Source: Kamptonema formosum PCC 6407 (GTDB taxonomy: Bacteria; Cyanobacteriota; Cyanobacteriia; Cyanobacteriales; Microcoleaceae). Taken from it: 64,000 nucleotides of DNA. The stretch covers positions 425,315-489,314 of the forward strand of contig NZ_KB235903.1 in assembly GCF_000332155.1 (NCBI RefSeq). The letters run 5' to 3'. A program made the position numbers and the translations under genes. The notes below the pieces were generated by a model that saw only the letters and a list, made by a program, of their open reading frames with translations, ran no database searches and was not told the DNA's origin. Below, piece by piece: positions 1-8,354 of this stretch (the stretch's first letter is position 1; the number at the start of each line of letters is the position of its first letter).

Positions 1-709
1 TGATGTAAGGTGAAATCACGGCATCTGCACCACCCCGCTGTAACTTTTGCACTGCTTCTTCTGTTGTCGCCCGCGCGATCGCGCGTACATTCGGGTTGAG
101 GGTTTTTGCGGATAAAACTGCATAAAGATTTTCGGCATCCGAGGGTAATGCCGATACGATACAAACTCCCCGTTTAATTCCTACATTTAACAGGGTATCG
201 TCAAGAGTCGCGTCCCCTTGAATCGCTTTATAGCCTGACAAGAGGGCATCTTGGATGGAATTTGGGTCAGAGTCTACGACGACAAAAGGGATGCCTTCTG
301 CTTTGAACTCTAAGGCAATTTGGCGGCCCATGCGCCCAAAACCGCAGAGAATGTAATGTCCAACTAATGAATCTACCAAGCGCCGTTGTTGCCTCAGCCT
401 AGCTCCTTCTTGAAAGTAACCTTGAATTAGGGCTTCTGTAAAGCGGTTGACGATGTAACCGATGGTGACAACACCCATTAAAATTAGGTAGATGGTGAAC
501 ATCCGCCCGCGCGAACCAAGGGGGTGAATTTCGCCATAACCTACGGTGGCTAGAGTAAATACTGTCATGTAAGCGGCATCGAGGGGCGGCCACCCTTCAA
601 TCAGGCTATACCAAAGCGTGCCGATGCAGAAAATGCCGCCAAGGGCGATCGCACCGCCAACTAATTCTTTTTGCAGACGTTGGTATTTTTGCTCTAGCGT
701 GGAGTACAC
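1..709 (-). CDS. Potassium channel with TrkA-N (RCK) domain, C-terminal part cut by window edge
   Basis: Read on the minus strand, the frame is open from a GTG at 709 to the window edge. It encodes a two-helix ion-channel module with the selectivity-filter signature TLATVGYGE, followed by a Rossmann TrkA-N/RCK domain (HYILCGFGRMGRQIA, then VVVDSDP). Such proteins form K+ channels gated by NAD(H) or other ligands bound to the RCK domain. An in-frame stop lies shortly upstream of the GTG, so no longer N-terminus is possible in this frame. Only about 236 residues are present; the rest of the RCK domain lies outside the window. Family assignment is firm; ion selectivity is inferred from the filter. 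Confidence 0.85.
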   Translation of the reverse strand, partial: MYSTLEQKYQRLQKELVGGAIALGGIFCIGTLWYSLIEGWPPLDAAYMTVFTLATVGYGEIHPLGSRGRMFTIYLILMGVVTIGYIVNRFTEALIQGYFQEGARLRQQRRLVDSLVGHYILCGFGRMGRQIALEFKAEGIPFVVVDSDPNSIQDALLSGYKAIQGDATLDDTLLNVGIKRGVCIVSALPSDAENLYAVLSAKTLNPNVRAIARATTEEAVQKLQRGGADAVISPYI

Positions 710-770
710 CGATTTAGTTGATTATTTTAGGATTTACGCAGAAGATATCCCCCAACTCTTAAAAAGCACA

Positions 771-798
771 AGGGGGCTTTTGATATCCCCCCTTTTTT
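771..798. terminator. Possible intrinsic terminator between the radical SAM gene and the channel gene
   Basis: A short G5/C5-6 hairpin (AAGGGGG pairing with CCCCCTT across a loop of about 10 bases) is followed by six T on the plus strand; on the minus strand a weaker T-run follows a few bases later. Both flanking genes are on the minus strand, so it would serve the radical SAM gene. The stem is short. Confidence 0.35.
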
Positions 799-805
799 AT
801 AGCAG

Positions 806-2221
806 TTAATGAACTAACTCAGGAATTGATTTTTGAGCAGTTTGGCTTTCCAAACTTGGATTTTTCTTAAATCCGCTGAGAATAGTTTCCAACATCGGCT
901 GTATTTTGGCTATTTGTTCCGCCCGAATAATTAAATCCCACAGAGGCTCAAATTTTTTCCAACCGCCTGCATAAAGTAAATGCCGCATTCGATGATTCCA
1001 AGTATTTTTAGTGGCAACTCCTTGAAAAATCGAACTCCACCGATAGAAATCTCGATAGGCCCGCCAGTAACCAGATTCTAAAACTTCTGGGGTCATTTTC
1101 TTAGGTTTAAATACAACATTGCGAGTATCGTACAAATCCCAATTGTGATGATCGATCCGCTTTTCAGCATCCATTCGCTGATATAAGTCTGTACCGGGGT
1201 ATGGCGTTAAAATGTGAAATGTGGCAGTTTCTATCCCATTATTTACCGCCCATTCTACAGTAGTATCAAACACAGTTTCATCATCTTCGTCCATGCCGAA
1301 AACAAAACTGCCATTAATCATCACACCCATATCATGTAAACGCCGGATTGCAGCACTATAATCCCGATTTAAGTTATGATATTTGTGCTGTTCTCTTAGA
1401 TTGACAGAATTAAGAGTTTCAAAACCGACAAATAAACTTCGCAAGCCACTTTCTACAGCTTTCTCTAACAAGTCTGGCTGCAAAATTGCATGGACTGTTC
1501 CCGCAGCTTGCCACACTCGCCCCATCCCTTTTAAACCATCGAATAAGGCACTGGCAAAACGGACATCTCCAAACAAGTGATCGTCAAGAAAAAATAGGTG
1601 TTTTCCTGGCAATCTTTCAATTTCAGCTAAGGCATGATCCACTGTTTGAGTGTAGAAAGATTTGCCACCTTTGAAGAAGGATTCTTTGTAGCAAAAATCG
1701 CAGTGATGGGGACAACCACGCGATACAACGATGGAATTGGGGACTAAATATAGTTGCCTTTTGATTAAATCGCGGCGGATTGGGGGGACTCCAATTAAAG
1801 TGCGATTTCTAGAGGCATAAACTTTTTCTGGTTTGCCTAAATGCCAATCTTTAAGAAACTGCGGCCAAGTATCTTTGCCAGGGCCGAGAAATATGGTGTC
1901 AGCATGGGCGGCGGCTTCTTCTGGGAGGGAGGTGACATGGAGGCCGCCGAGGGCGATATAAGCACCTTTTTGGCGATAGTAATCGGCTAATTCGTAGGCG
2001 CGGTAAGCAGAGGTAATGTAGACTTGAATTACTACTAAGTCTGGTTCGTCATCTAGGTTTAAAGGTTCAACGTGCTCGTCTTGGAGTTCGATTTTGTCAT
2101 CTTCACTGAAAAAGCTGGCAATTGTGGCTAATCCCAAGGGTGGAAATAGGGAATATTTAATTGGTCGCCAGTGGGGGCTGAGGGCTTCAGTGAGGGCTGG
2201 CAAAATCATTTTCACTTTCAT
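806..2221 (-). CDS. B12-binding domain radical SAM protein
   Basis: 471 residues. The N-terminal part (about 1-140) looks like a cobalamin-binding Rossmann domain (PPLGLATIASFF; VIQVYITSAYRAYELA; ALGGLHVTSLPEEA) without an obvious DxHxxG motif. The radical SAM core follows, with the 4Fe-4S cluster motif SRGCPHHCDFC near residue 175 and FVGFE further on. The family includes methyltransferases and ring-cyclising enzymes (for example BchE- and HpnP-like); the substrate cannot be read from sequence. AAGGAG lies seven bases upstream of the ATG. The gene stands alone, so there is no pathway context. Confidence 0.85.
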   Translation of the reverse strand: MKVKMILPALTEALSPHWRPIKYSLFPPLGLATIASFFSEDDKIELQDEHVEPLNLDDEPDLVVIQVYITSAYRAYELADYYRQKGAYIALGGLHVTSLPEEAAAHADTIFLGPGKDTWPQFLKDWHLGKPEKVYASRNRTLIGVPPIRRDLIKRQLYLVPNSIVVSRGCPHHCDFCYKESFFKGGKSFYTQTVDHALAEIERLPGKHLFFLDDHLFGDVRFASALFDGLKGMGRVWQAAGTVHAILQPDLLEKAVESGLRSLFVGFETLNSVNLREQHKYHNLNRDYSAAIRRLHDMGVMINGSFVFGMDEDDETVFDTTVEWAVNNGIETATFHILTPYPGTDLYQRMDAEKRIDHHNWDLYDTRNVVFKPKKMTPEVLESGYWRAYRDFYRWSSIFQGVATKNTWNHRMRHLLYAGGWKKFEPLWDLIIRAEQIAKIQPMLETILSGFKKNPSLESQTAQKSIPELVH

Positions 2222-2358
2222 TTGTTAGCTCCTTTGATGACGATAATTGAATTAAGTTGTGGCTTTAGCTAATGATAGCTGATGGTTAGAGGAAACGCAG
2301 GAATCGCAGGGGATTTTAACAATTATTTAAGATAGCGATTTTAGGATTAAATAAAACT

Positions 2359-2853
2359 TTATTTTGTCATGGATGTTGTTCCAGTTCCGCAAACTAATTT
2401 ACCATTTTCAAGTCTGGGAGGTAGGGGTGTAATTATACCGGGCTTGTCAGTGCTACACAGGATGGATATTGTTGTTATTACATTCTCCTGATAGGGCTTG
2501 GTTGATATTAAAAAAGCACCCCCAATATAATTCTTAAGCTCCCGTTTTTTGGAGATTCCATAATTAAAAGCAGCCTTCTTAGTTGCACGAACTGAATACT
2601 TGTAATTTGTGGTCTCCGTTTTAATGCCAAGTCCTAAAGCATCAACAGAAGAGGCAAAAGCACTTTTTTCTGCAAAATGTGCTTGCTGCGCTCGGTTCAT
2701 TGAGCCAACATACTGTTTTGCTTCCGAGGAGGGACTTTTGTTAGAACGACAAGCAAAAAATAATGGGTAAGCGATCGCGCCAATTGCCCCAATCAACATT
2801 AAAAGTAAAAAGCATCCGCACCCTGCATTAGTTGATTCTGAGTTTCTAGTCAT
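2359..2853 (-). CDS. Type IV pilin-like G/H family protein
   Basis: 164 residues. One N-terminal hydrophobic helix (FLLLMLIGAIGAIAYPLFF, about residues 15-33) is followed by EAKQYVGSMNRAQQAHF and LGLGIKTETTNYKYSV, which I recognise as the cyanobacterial type IV pilin-like G/H globular domain. Unlike normal type IV pilins there is no G-F-x-x-x-E prepilin peptidase site before the helix, so the protein may stay membrane-anchored rather than being assembled into a pilus. AAGGAG precedes the ATG. Two cysteines near the C-terminus could form the usual pilin disulfide. Function is inferred. Confidence 0.7.
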   Translation of the reverse strand: MTRNSESTNAGCGCFLLLMLIGAIGAIAYPLFFACRSNKSPSSEAKQYVGSMNRAQQAHFAEKSAFASSVDALGLGIKTETTNYKYSVRATKKAAFNYGISKKRELKNYIGGAFLISTKPYQENVITTISILCSTDKPGIITPLPPRLENGKLVCGTGTTSMTK

Positions 2854-3035
2854 AGTTTTATCTCCTTAAATTGATGATTTGATTAATTTAATTGAATAGT
2901 GTTTGCTACAGAGTTCTATTTCTGAAAGCTAAGGGGATATGCAAGATGATCTCGCTATGATGAATATGCGATCGCTTTTCTACACCAGATCCATATCTTG
3001 TAGTAAAATCAGCTACGATGAGATATATGTAATAT

Positions 3036-3422
3036 ATGTATCAAAATTGGAACCCAAGCGATCCATTACCTAATGCCAAAGAAGCTGAAATTGACCCTCG
3101 TAAGTTTGAAGAATACTCAATGAAGCCGGATCACCCCTCCAATCAAGGCAAATGGAGAGGTTTTGTCTTGCTTGGATATAATGTAGAAAATCCACAAAGC
3201 CGTAAGGTGGCAGCAGAAGATGTAATTAACCAATTGCGTATTGGTCTTGAATCCGCACCAGCGACTCAGACTCGAATGAGTCCGCACGGTATTCGGTTTG
3301 AGGTACGAGTGAGGATTCAAGGGCCAAATAAAGTAGAAGGAAACCTTTTTACTAGCTGGCAAATAGATCGTGGTAGAGATATCCCAAAGCTAATCACAAA
3401 TTGGGTTGAAGTTTACATTTAA
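3036..3422 (+). CDS. DUF6883-like protein
   Basis: 128 residues. It begins with a LPNAKEAEIDPRKFEEY segment and a DHPSNQGKWRGF block and ends with SWQIDRGRDIPKLITNWVEV, matching my recollection of the DUF6883 family, which often sits beside DUF4926 proteins. The following gene starts 13 bases after the stop, so the two are probably one operon. No catalytic motif is evident. The role is unknown; such two-gene cassettes resemble toxin-antitoxin or toxin-immunity arrangements, which is inference. Confidence 0.6.
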   Translation: MYQNWNPSDPLPNAKEAEIDPRKFEEYSMKPDHPSNQGKWRGFVLLGYNVENPQSRKVAAEDVINQLRIGLESAPATQTRMSPHGIRFEVRVRIQGPNKVEGNLFTSWQIDRGRDIPKLITNWVEVYI

Positions 3423-3435
3423 TAGGAGTAAAACA

Positions 3436-3723
3436 ATGAAAGCAAAAATCTATGACCAAATTCAAACATTAATTGAAATTCCTGATGAATCTTCTGACTT
3501 TCTCATTCCAAAAGGAACGGTAGGGGGCATAGTCGAATGTTATGAAGATCCAGAAGTTTACGCGGTAGACCTTGCCATTCCTAATGAAAAGTTTGTAGGA
3601 GGTTTTGCCTACATAAATATTATTCTTGAGCCTGAACAATTTGAGGTAATTATTCACCTGCCCGCAGAAGTAGAGGCGCGAATGAAAATATTATCGTTAA
3701 TTCCGACCAGATTGAAAGTGTAA
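3436..3723 (+). CDS. DUF4926-like small protein
   Basis: 95 residues from the ATG at 3436, chosen because ATAGGAG lies just upstream and because an earlier possible start at 3406 would overlap the preceding gene. The core, IPKGTVGGIVECYEDPEVYAVDL followed by ILEPEQFEVI, has the pattern of the DUF4926 fold: a short SH3-like beta barrel with G-T-V-G-x-I-V and a final L-x-P-E-Q-F/L. It is immediately downstream of the DUF6883-like gene and probably co-transcribed. Function is unknown. Confidence 0.6.
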   Translation: MKAKIYDQIQTLIEIPDESSDFLIPKGTVGGIVECYEDPEVYAVDLAIPNEKFVGGFAYINIILEPEQFEVIIHLPAEVEARMKILSLIPTRLKV

Positions 3724-3798
3724 ATACTGTGGACAAGTTTAGAATTAAAGCGATCGCATCTTTCCTAATAACACGATCGCCTTAACTTCAACTAATCC

Positions 3799-4359
3799 CT
3801 AAACTCGCGCCTTTTGTACCTCTTTGCGCTCAAGGGATGTCGCCTGAATCGCCTTACTGCCTATGTAAAAATCGCGTAATTCCACTCTCGTAAACTTAAC
3901 GCCCCAAGGGTCAGTTGTTGTATCTAACTCTTCCACTAAAGCATTATTGATCTCATTACGAGCCGTGTAAAGTTCCTCCACAGCTAATTTCGCAATGTGC
4001 GTCCGAATTGAAAGAATCAACATATTTAGCATTGCTTCTTTAAGATTTTGCACCTTATAGGAAGCTTTTTCTAAGTCAATTATTCGCCAATAGACAATAA
4101 ATTCAACAGTGACGGAAACTCGATCTTTGGTCGTGCATTGTTGCGGTTGTAGGTTTAAAATTTGTTCGCGAAGGGTTTCTTTATAAGCGACTTGCTCAAT
4201 AAAGGGAATCAAAAATGTCAAACCTGGATCGAGTTTCTTACCATCATATTTTCCAAAAATTTCAACTAAAGCTTCATCACCTTGGCGGACAATCTTGACA
4301 CTGCTAGTTAAGGATACACCGGTGATAGCAAATAACACCATCAAAAAATACTGATACAT
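3799..4359 (-). CDS. Short SPFH/Band 7 (stomatin-like) membrane protein
   Basis: 186 residues. An N-terminal membrane segment (FLMVLFAITGVSLTSSV) is followed by the Band 7 domain: VRQGDEALVEIFGKYDGKKLDPGL, then VTVEFIVYWRI and WGVKFTRVELRDF. Stomatins form membrane rings and usually run to 250-320 residues with a long C-terminal coiled coil; here the protein stops shortly after VELRDFY, so the oligomerisation tail is missing. It lies 60 bases downstream of the NfeD-like gene, the usual partner of stomatins. AGGAG precedes the ATG. It may be a natural short form or a truncation. Confidence 0.8.
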   Translation of the reverse strand: MYQYFLMVLFAITGVSLTSSVKIVRQGDEALVEIFGKYDGKKLDPGLTFLIPFIEQVAYKETLREQILNLQPQQCTTKDRVSVTVEFIVYWRIIDLEKASYKVQNLKEAMLNMLILSIRTHIAKLAVEELYTARNEINNALVEELDTTTDPWGVKFTRVELRDFYIGSKAIQATSLERKEVQKARV

Positions 4360-4419
4360 GATGAATCTCCTGGTAAATTGTAAGGTAGACGTGAAATGAA
4401 TTGAGTTTTCTGTAAACTG

Positions 4420-4965
4420 TTAATTGCTGATGTGAATGAATTTTTCTGGTACAACAATCAGCGTGTTACCTTCCCGTCGCAAAACATAAACTTTTTGGCG
4501 GGGTGCAATTGTTCCTTGAGAATCTTCATTCCGGGCTTTCCAAGAAGCACCTTCATAAATCACCATTCCGGTTTCTCCTGCCAAAATTTCTGAGATTGTT
4601 GTGGCTTCGGTTGCTTCGGGAATGACAAATTTTTTGCGAATAATAAAGACTGGTCTAACCCAGACAGTTAGGGGAAGAGCTATGCCCATCCAATACATAA
4701 TCTGCCAGTCAAAATCTTCATACATTACGTCCACCCAACTAAACTGAAATGCTATCGATCCTCTCCATAAAATAAAGGCTTCAATTAGAGCGGAAGATCC
4801 CATCATTAGCACATAAAACCTGTGTTTTTGTGGCTGTGTTTTGACGATCAATAGCTCAATTAGAGCCAGTGTCACTCCGATAAGTAACCACAAGATGGGC
4901 GGCGTGATTGTGAATACTGGTTGATTAGTTGCTGCTGCTAGCGACCAGATTAAAGTAGAGTACAC
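4420..4965 (-). CDS. NfeD-like membrane protein
   Basis: 181 residues with about four hydrophobic segments (LWLLIGVTLALIELLIV; FYVLMMGSSALIEAFIL; IMYWMGIALPLTVWV) and a C-terminal OB-fold of NfeD type: LAGETGMVIYEGASWKARNE then GNTLIVVPEKF. Family members pair with stomatins and may act in membrane quality control. The start is a GTG preceded by AGGAGGTG on the minus strand. It forms a two-gene operon with the downstream Band 7 gene. Confidence 0.8.
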   Translation of the reverse strand: MYSTLIWSLAAATNQPVFTITPPILWLLIGVTLALIELLIVKTQPQKHRFYVLMMGSSALIEAFILWRGSIAFQFSWVDVMYEDFDWQIMYWMGIALPLTVWVRPVFIIRKKFVIPEATEATTISEILAGETGMVIYEGASWKARNEDSQGTIAPRQKVYVLRREGNTLIVVPEKFIHISN

Positions 4966-5131
4966 AATGCTTCACCTCCTATTAACTGCTCAACTTTCTC
5001 TGTTATTTCCTATCAAATCCGTCTGATAGCTGAGTTCGTGACTGAGTTGTTTGAGAATTCATTGACTTTTCATCGACTTTAGGGATAATTGATATTTAAG
5101 ATGGTTGCAGTGTCTTGACCGTAAATAACCA

Positions 5132-6913
5132 ATGCCACGATCGCTAAGGGTGCGACAACAGTGCATTTCCGCAGTTAAATCTGCCCTTCTCAGAAATGGC
5201 TTTCCTAGCCAGAAAATTCTTGCTGAGGACTTAGGGATAGCCCAGTCTACTGTCAGTAATTTTTTGAATGGTAAACCTGTAGATTATGCCAATTTTGCGG
5301 AAATTTGCCGGGTTTTGGCGCAGGAATGGCGCAATATTGCTGATTTAGAGGATAATTCTCAGCCAGAGGAGACGCGGCGAAAAAAGGCAAAAGTTGCGAT
5401 CGCGCATTCTGCGGACAACAACAGCCTTGCTCAGCAGTTGCAATCAGCATTGATCGCAGCGGGTCATGAAGTGTTTTTAACTAGCAAAAACGCCGATCTA
5501 GAGTCCTATTTAAAGCTTTCTGATTACTTGCTGTTGCTGCTTTCGGAAGAATCTGCGATCGGTGAAATGATGTTAGCACAGGTACAGCTAGTTCTGGAAT
5601 TGCATCATTTAACTCCCCAAAAACCAGCAATTTTACCGATTTGTGTTGACTTTTACCCCAATGGGCGATCGCTGGATTTGTTAAGTTATTTAGAAGGGAT
5701 TCAGCCTTGGAAGTGGCGCTGCGCGGACGATAGCTCAAAGTTAGCCTCGGAAATAGCGATCGCGATCGCACAGGGTCGAACTTCTCTAAGTGCTGACCAT
5801 GAATTAGCCGTAAATAGGAGTTTTTTAGCAAAGCCTAACTTAGCCGTTACGCCTAATAAAAAATTACCTTGCTTGCAACCATTATCAATATTAATACCAG
5901 AATTACCAGCAGGACAGGTAGCACTAAATTCTAGCTTTTATATCGATCGTTATCCGATTGAATTGCGCTGTTATGAAACTATTAGCCAGCCAGGAGCATT
6001 AATCCGCATCAAAGCACCTAGACAAATGGGTAAAACTTCTTTAATGTCAAGGATTTTATATCAAGCGGAGCAAGAAGGTTCTCGGACGTTTTCTCTAAGT
6101 TTTCAGTTAGCTAATAAGAGAATTTTCGCAAATTCAAATACATTTTTGCAATGGTTTTGTGGTTGTCTTAGTCAAGAGTTAGGTCTGCTAGATCGGTTAG
6201 TTAAGCACTGGCAATTAGCAGATATTATTGGTAGCAACCAGTGCTGCAAAGCCTACTTTGAACAGTGTTTACTTGCAGAAACATCAACACCTCTAACTTT
6301 AGGTTTAGATGAAGTCGATCGCGTTTTTGAATTTCCCGAAATTGCTGATGATTTCTTTGGATTACTGCGAGCTTTACACGAAGAAGCAAAGCGGCGCGAT
6401 ATCTGGAAAAATTTTCGGTTGGTAGTAGTGCATTCAACGGAAGTTTACATTCCTTTAGATGTGAATAAATCTCCATTTAATGTCGGTTTGCCGATTGAAT
6501 TGCCAGAGTTTGATTCGCAGCAAGTGCAAGAATTGACGAGGAGGCATGGTTTAGATTGGAATAAATTTGAAGTTGAAAAATTGATGAGTTTAGTAGGAGG
6601 TCATCCTTATTTATTGCGTCTAGCAATGTATTATATTGCCCGTCAAGATGTGACTTTAGAGAAGTTGGTGAAAGATGCCCCAAGCGAGTCGGGAATTTAT
6701 AGCGATCATCTGCGGCGGCATTTGTGGAATTTAAATAAATATTCGGAATTGTTGGAGGGAATGAGAGCCGTTGTAACGGCTGCTAGTGCAGTACGATTGC
6801 GCTCAGATTTAGCTTTTAAATTAAATAGTATGGGATTGGTAAAAATTGATGGTAATGATTGTAGTCCCAGGTGTAAGTTATATCAAGAATATTTTCGCGA
6901 TCGCTTAACTTAA
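5132..6913 (+). CDS. HTH - TIR-like - AAA (AAA_35) STAND-like protein
   Basis: 593 residues in three parts. Residues 1-70 hold a helix-turn-helix (SQKILAEDLGIAQSTVSNFL). Residues about 88-215 look like a TIR domain (VAIAHSADNNSLAQQL, AGHEVFLTS, YLLLLLSEESAIGEMM, AILPICVDFYP, WKWR). Residues about 245-590 are an AAA-like ATPase with Walker A APRQMGKTSL and a Walker B-like LTLGLDEVDRVF, resembling the AAA_35 family frequent in cyanobacteria. Such proteins are candidate sensors or conflict effectors. At the position where the TIR catalytic glutamate is usually found I see Q (LAQVQLV), so NADase activity is doubtful. It is monocistronic. Confidence 0.75.
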   Translation: MPRSLRVRQQCISAVKSALLRNGFPSQKILAEDLGIAQSTVSNFLNGKPVDYANFAEICRVLAQEWRNIADLEDNSQPEETRRKKAKVAIAHSADNNSLAQQLQSALIAAGHEVFLTSKNADLESYLKLSDYLLLLLSEESAIGEMMLAQVQLVLELHHLTPQKPAILPICVDFYPNGRSLDLLSYLEGIQPWKWRCADDSSKLASEIAIAIAQGRTSLSADHELAVNRSFLAKPNLAVTPNKKLPCLQPLSILIPELPAGQVALNSSFYIDRYPIELRCYETISQPGALIRIKAPRQMGKTSLMSRILYQAEQEGSRTFSLSFQLANKRIFANSNTFLQWFCGCLSQELGLLDRLVKHWQLADIIGSNQCCKAYFEQCLLAETSTPLTLGLDEVDRVFEFPEIADDFFGLLRALHEEAKRRDIWKNFRLVVVHSTEVYIPLDVNKSPFNVGLPIELPEFDSQQVQELTRRHGLDWNKFEVEKLMSLVGGHPYLLRLAMYYIARQDVTLEKLVKDAPSESGIYSDHLRRHLWNLNKYSELLEGMRAVVTAASAVRLRSDLAFKLNSMGLVKIDGNDCSPRCKLYQEYFRDRLT

Positions 6914-7145
6914 AAACGATCGTAATCGAGGTGAGTTCGAGAAAACAACAGGTTTCTTTGGTTGGGTGCGTAAGTCCCGTTAGAGTAAGTATCCGCTCCG
7001 TCATTATTGGGTCATAAAAATATCTATCAATTGAAAGGTGTTCTTTTTTTGCTGACTAGCTATCTTTAAGATAAGCAGCCAAATTCTTAGCAAACTGCAA
7101 CGGTTGCTAAGTTGGCTAAAAGTACAATTAGAGTGAATTGACTCC

Positions 7146-8243
7146 ATGCACACTACCATAGATATATTCCGAAAAGCTGACTCCCAGACTCTCTCAAAAA
7201 CACCCATTCAAGCTGTAAATTATGAAGAAGCTGAGCAGCAATTCGTCAACTTGCTCGATACAGAGGATCTAGATGAGAAAGTAATAGCGCAACCTTCACT
7301 AGCTAGCAACTTTGAAAGCGCGATCGCGCAGGCAATCCAAGCTGCTTACAAACAACCATCCGGCGACGATCGCGCTCACCGCTTCCTGATGCGATCGCTT
7401 TACCGCATCAACAGACTTAAATTTTTTTGGTACGACGACTTGCGCCACTACACCAACGAGCGATCGCACTACTTAAGGCAAGTGCGCGATCGCATCGAAT
7501 CACCTTGGCAAGAATGGGAACTCGCCCAAATTGCCGTACCTGCACTGCAAGCATTGCCCGATATCAAGCAAGCACTCAGCGATCGCTGCGCCGCTGATGT
7601 CAACCCACCCTTATCGGCAAGCGATCGCTACCTACGCGAACAAATGAGCGAAGCTGGATATCGCCACCTACTCGCGATCGCCTCCTTCGACGGCCTAGTA
7701 GAAGCCAGCCGCCTCTCCCGCATCCTCGGCGGCGCAGGTAACGAAGTCCAATCAACCCTCACCCGCGTACTCATCGAAGAATATGGCGGCGGCCGCTTCC
7801 CTCGCAAACACTCCACCTACTTCGCCCAAATGCTCTCCGAATTGGGGATGCACACAGAACCAGAAGCCTATTTTGACCTAGTACCCTGGGAAGTCCTCGC
7901 CAGCATCAACCACAACTTCCTACTCACAGAACGCAAGCGCTACTTCCTGCGCTACAGCGGCGGTCTTACCTACTTCGAGGTAGCCGGGCCCGCCGCCTAC
8001 AGAAATTATCTCGCCGCCGCCCAGCGTTTGCAACTCTCAGACGGCGCAATGGGTTACTGGGAACTACACATCAGAGAAGATGAACGTCACGGTCGCTGGA
8101 TGTTAGATGATGTCGCTTTACCGCTAGCCGAAAAATACCCCCAAGACGCTTGGGAACTCGTGCTTGGATACGACCAAGAAAAACTTCAGGGCGATCGCGC
8201 AGGTGCAGCCGTAGTGCGATCGATCCAGCAAGCCGAGCGTTAA
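7146..8243 (+). CDS. Iron-containing redox enzyme family protein (haem-oxygenase-like)
   Basis: 365 residues. The C-terminal two thirds match the haem-oxygenase-like diiron family: AGYRHLLAIASFDGLVEASR, then EVQSTLTRVLIEEYGGG, HSTYFAQML, ASINHNFLLTERKRYFLRY and HIREDERHGRWML. The conserved E/H residues in IEEYGGGRFPRKHS and EDERHGRW are plausible metal ligands. Members catalyse oxidative reactions on diverse substrates; this one's substrate is unknown. The coding sequence is rich in HIP1 sites. A strong hairpin follows the stop. Confidence 0.75.
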   Translation: MHTTIDIFRKADSQTLSKTPIQAVNYEEAEQQFVNLLDTEDLDEKVIAQPSLASNFESAIAQAIQAAYKQPSGDDRAHRFLMRSLYRINRLKFFWYDDLRHYTNERSHYLRQVRDRIESPWQEWELAQIAVPALQALPDIKQALSDRCAADVNPPLSASDRYLREQMSEAGYRHLLAIASFDGLVEASRLSRILGGAGNEVQSTLTRVLIEEYGGGRFPRKHSTYFAQMLSELGMHTEPEAYFDLVPWEVLASINHNFLLTERKRYFLRYSGGLTYFEVAGPAAYRNYLAAAQRLQLSDGAMGYWELHIREDERHGRWMLDDVALPLAEKYPQDAWELVLGYDQEKLQGDRAGAAVVRSIQQAER

Positions 8244-8251
8244 TAATTTTT

Positions 8252-8291
8252 AGAGGGTAATTACACCAAATCGGCATAATTACCCTCTTTC
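8252..8291 (+). terminator. Terminator-like hairpin after the iron enzyme gene
   Basis: A perfect 12-bp inverted repeat (AGAGGGTAATTA / TAATTACCCTCT) with a 13-base loop lies 9 bases after the stop codon and runs into a short T-rich stretch. It sits between convergent genes and may work in both directions. Confidence 0.6.
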
Positions 8292-8354
8292 TCTCAACCC
8301 GCACAAGTCTTCACGTCTTCACTGATTCAATTGCTCCTTTAATTCAGCAAACAC

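Noticed and set aside
2222-2358. Cobalamin riboswitch upstream of the B12 radical SAM gene
   Set aside because: The 137-base spacer shows no B12-box-like sequence and the gene has its own simple ribosome site.
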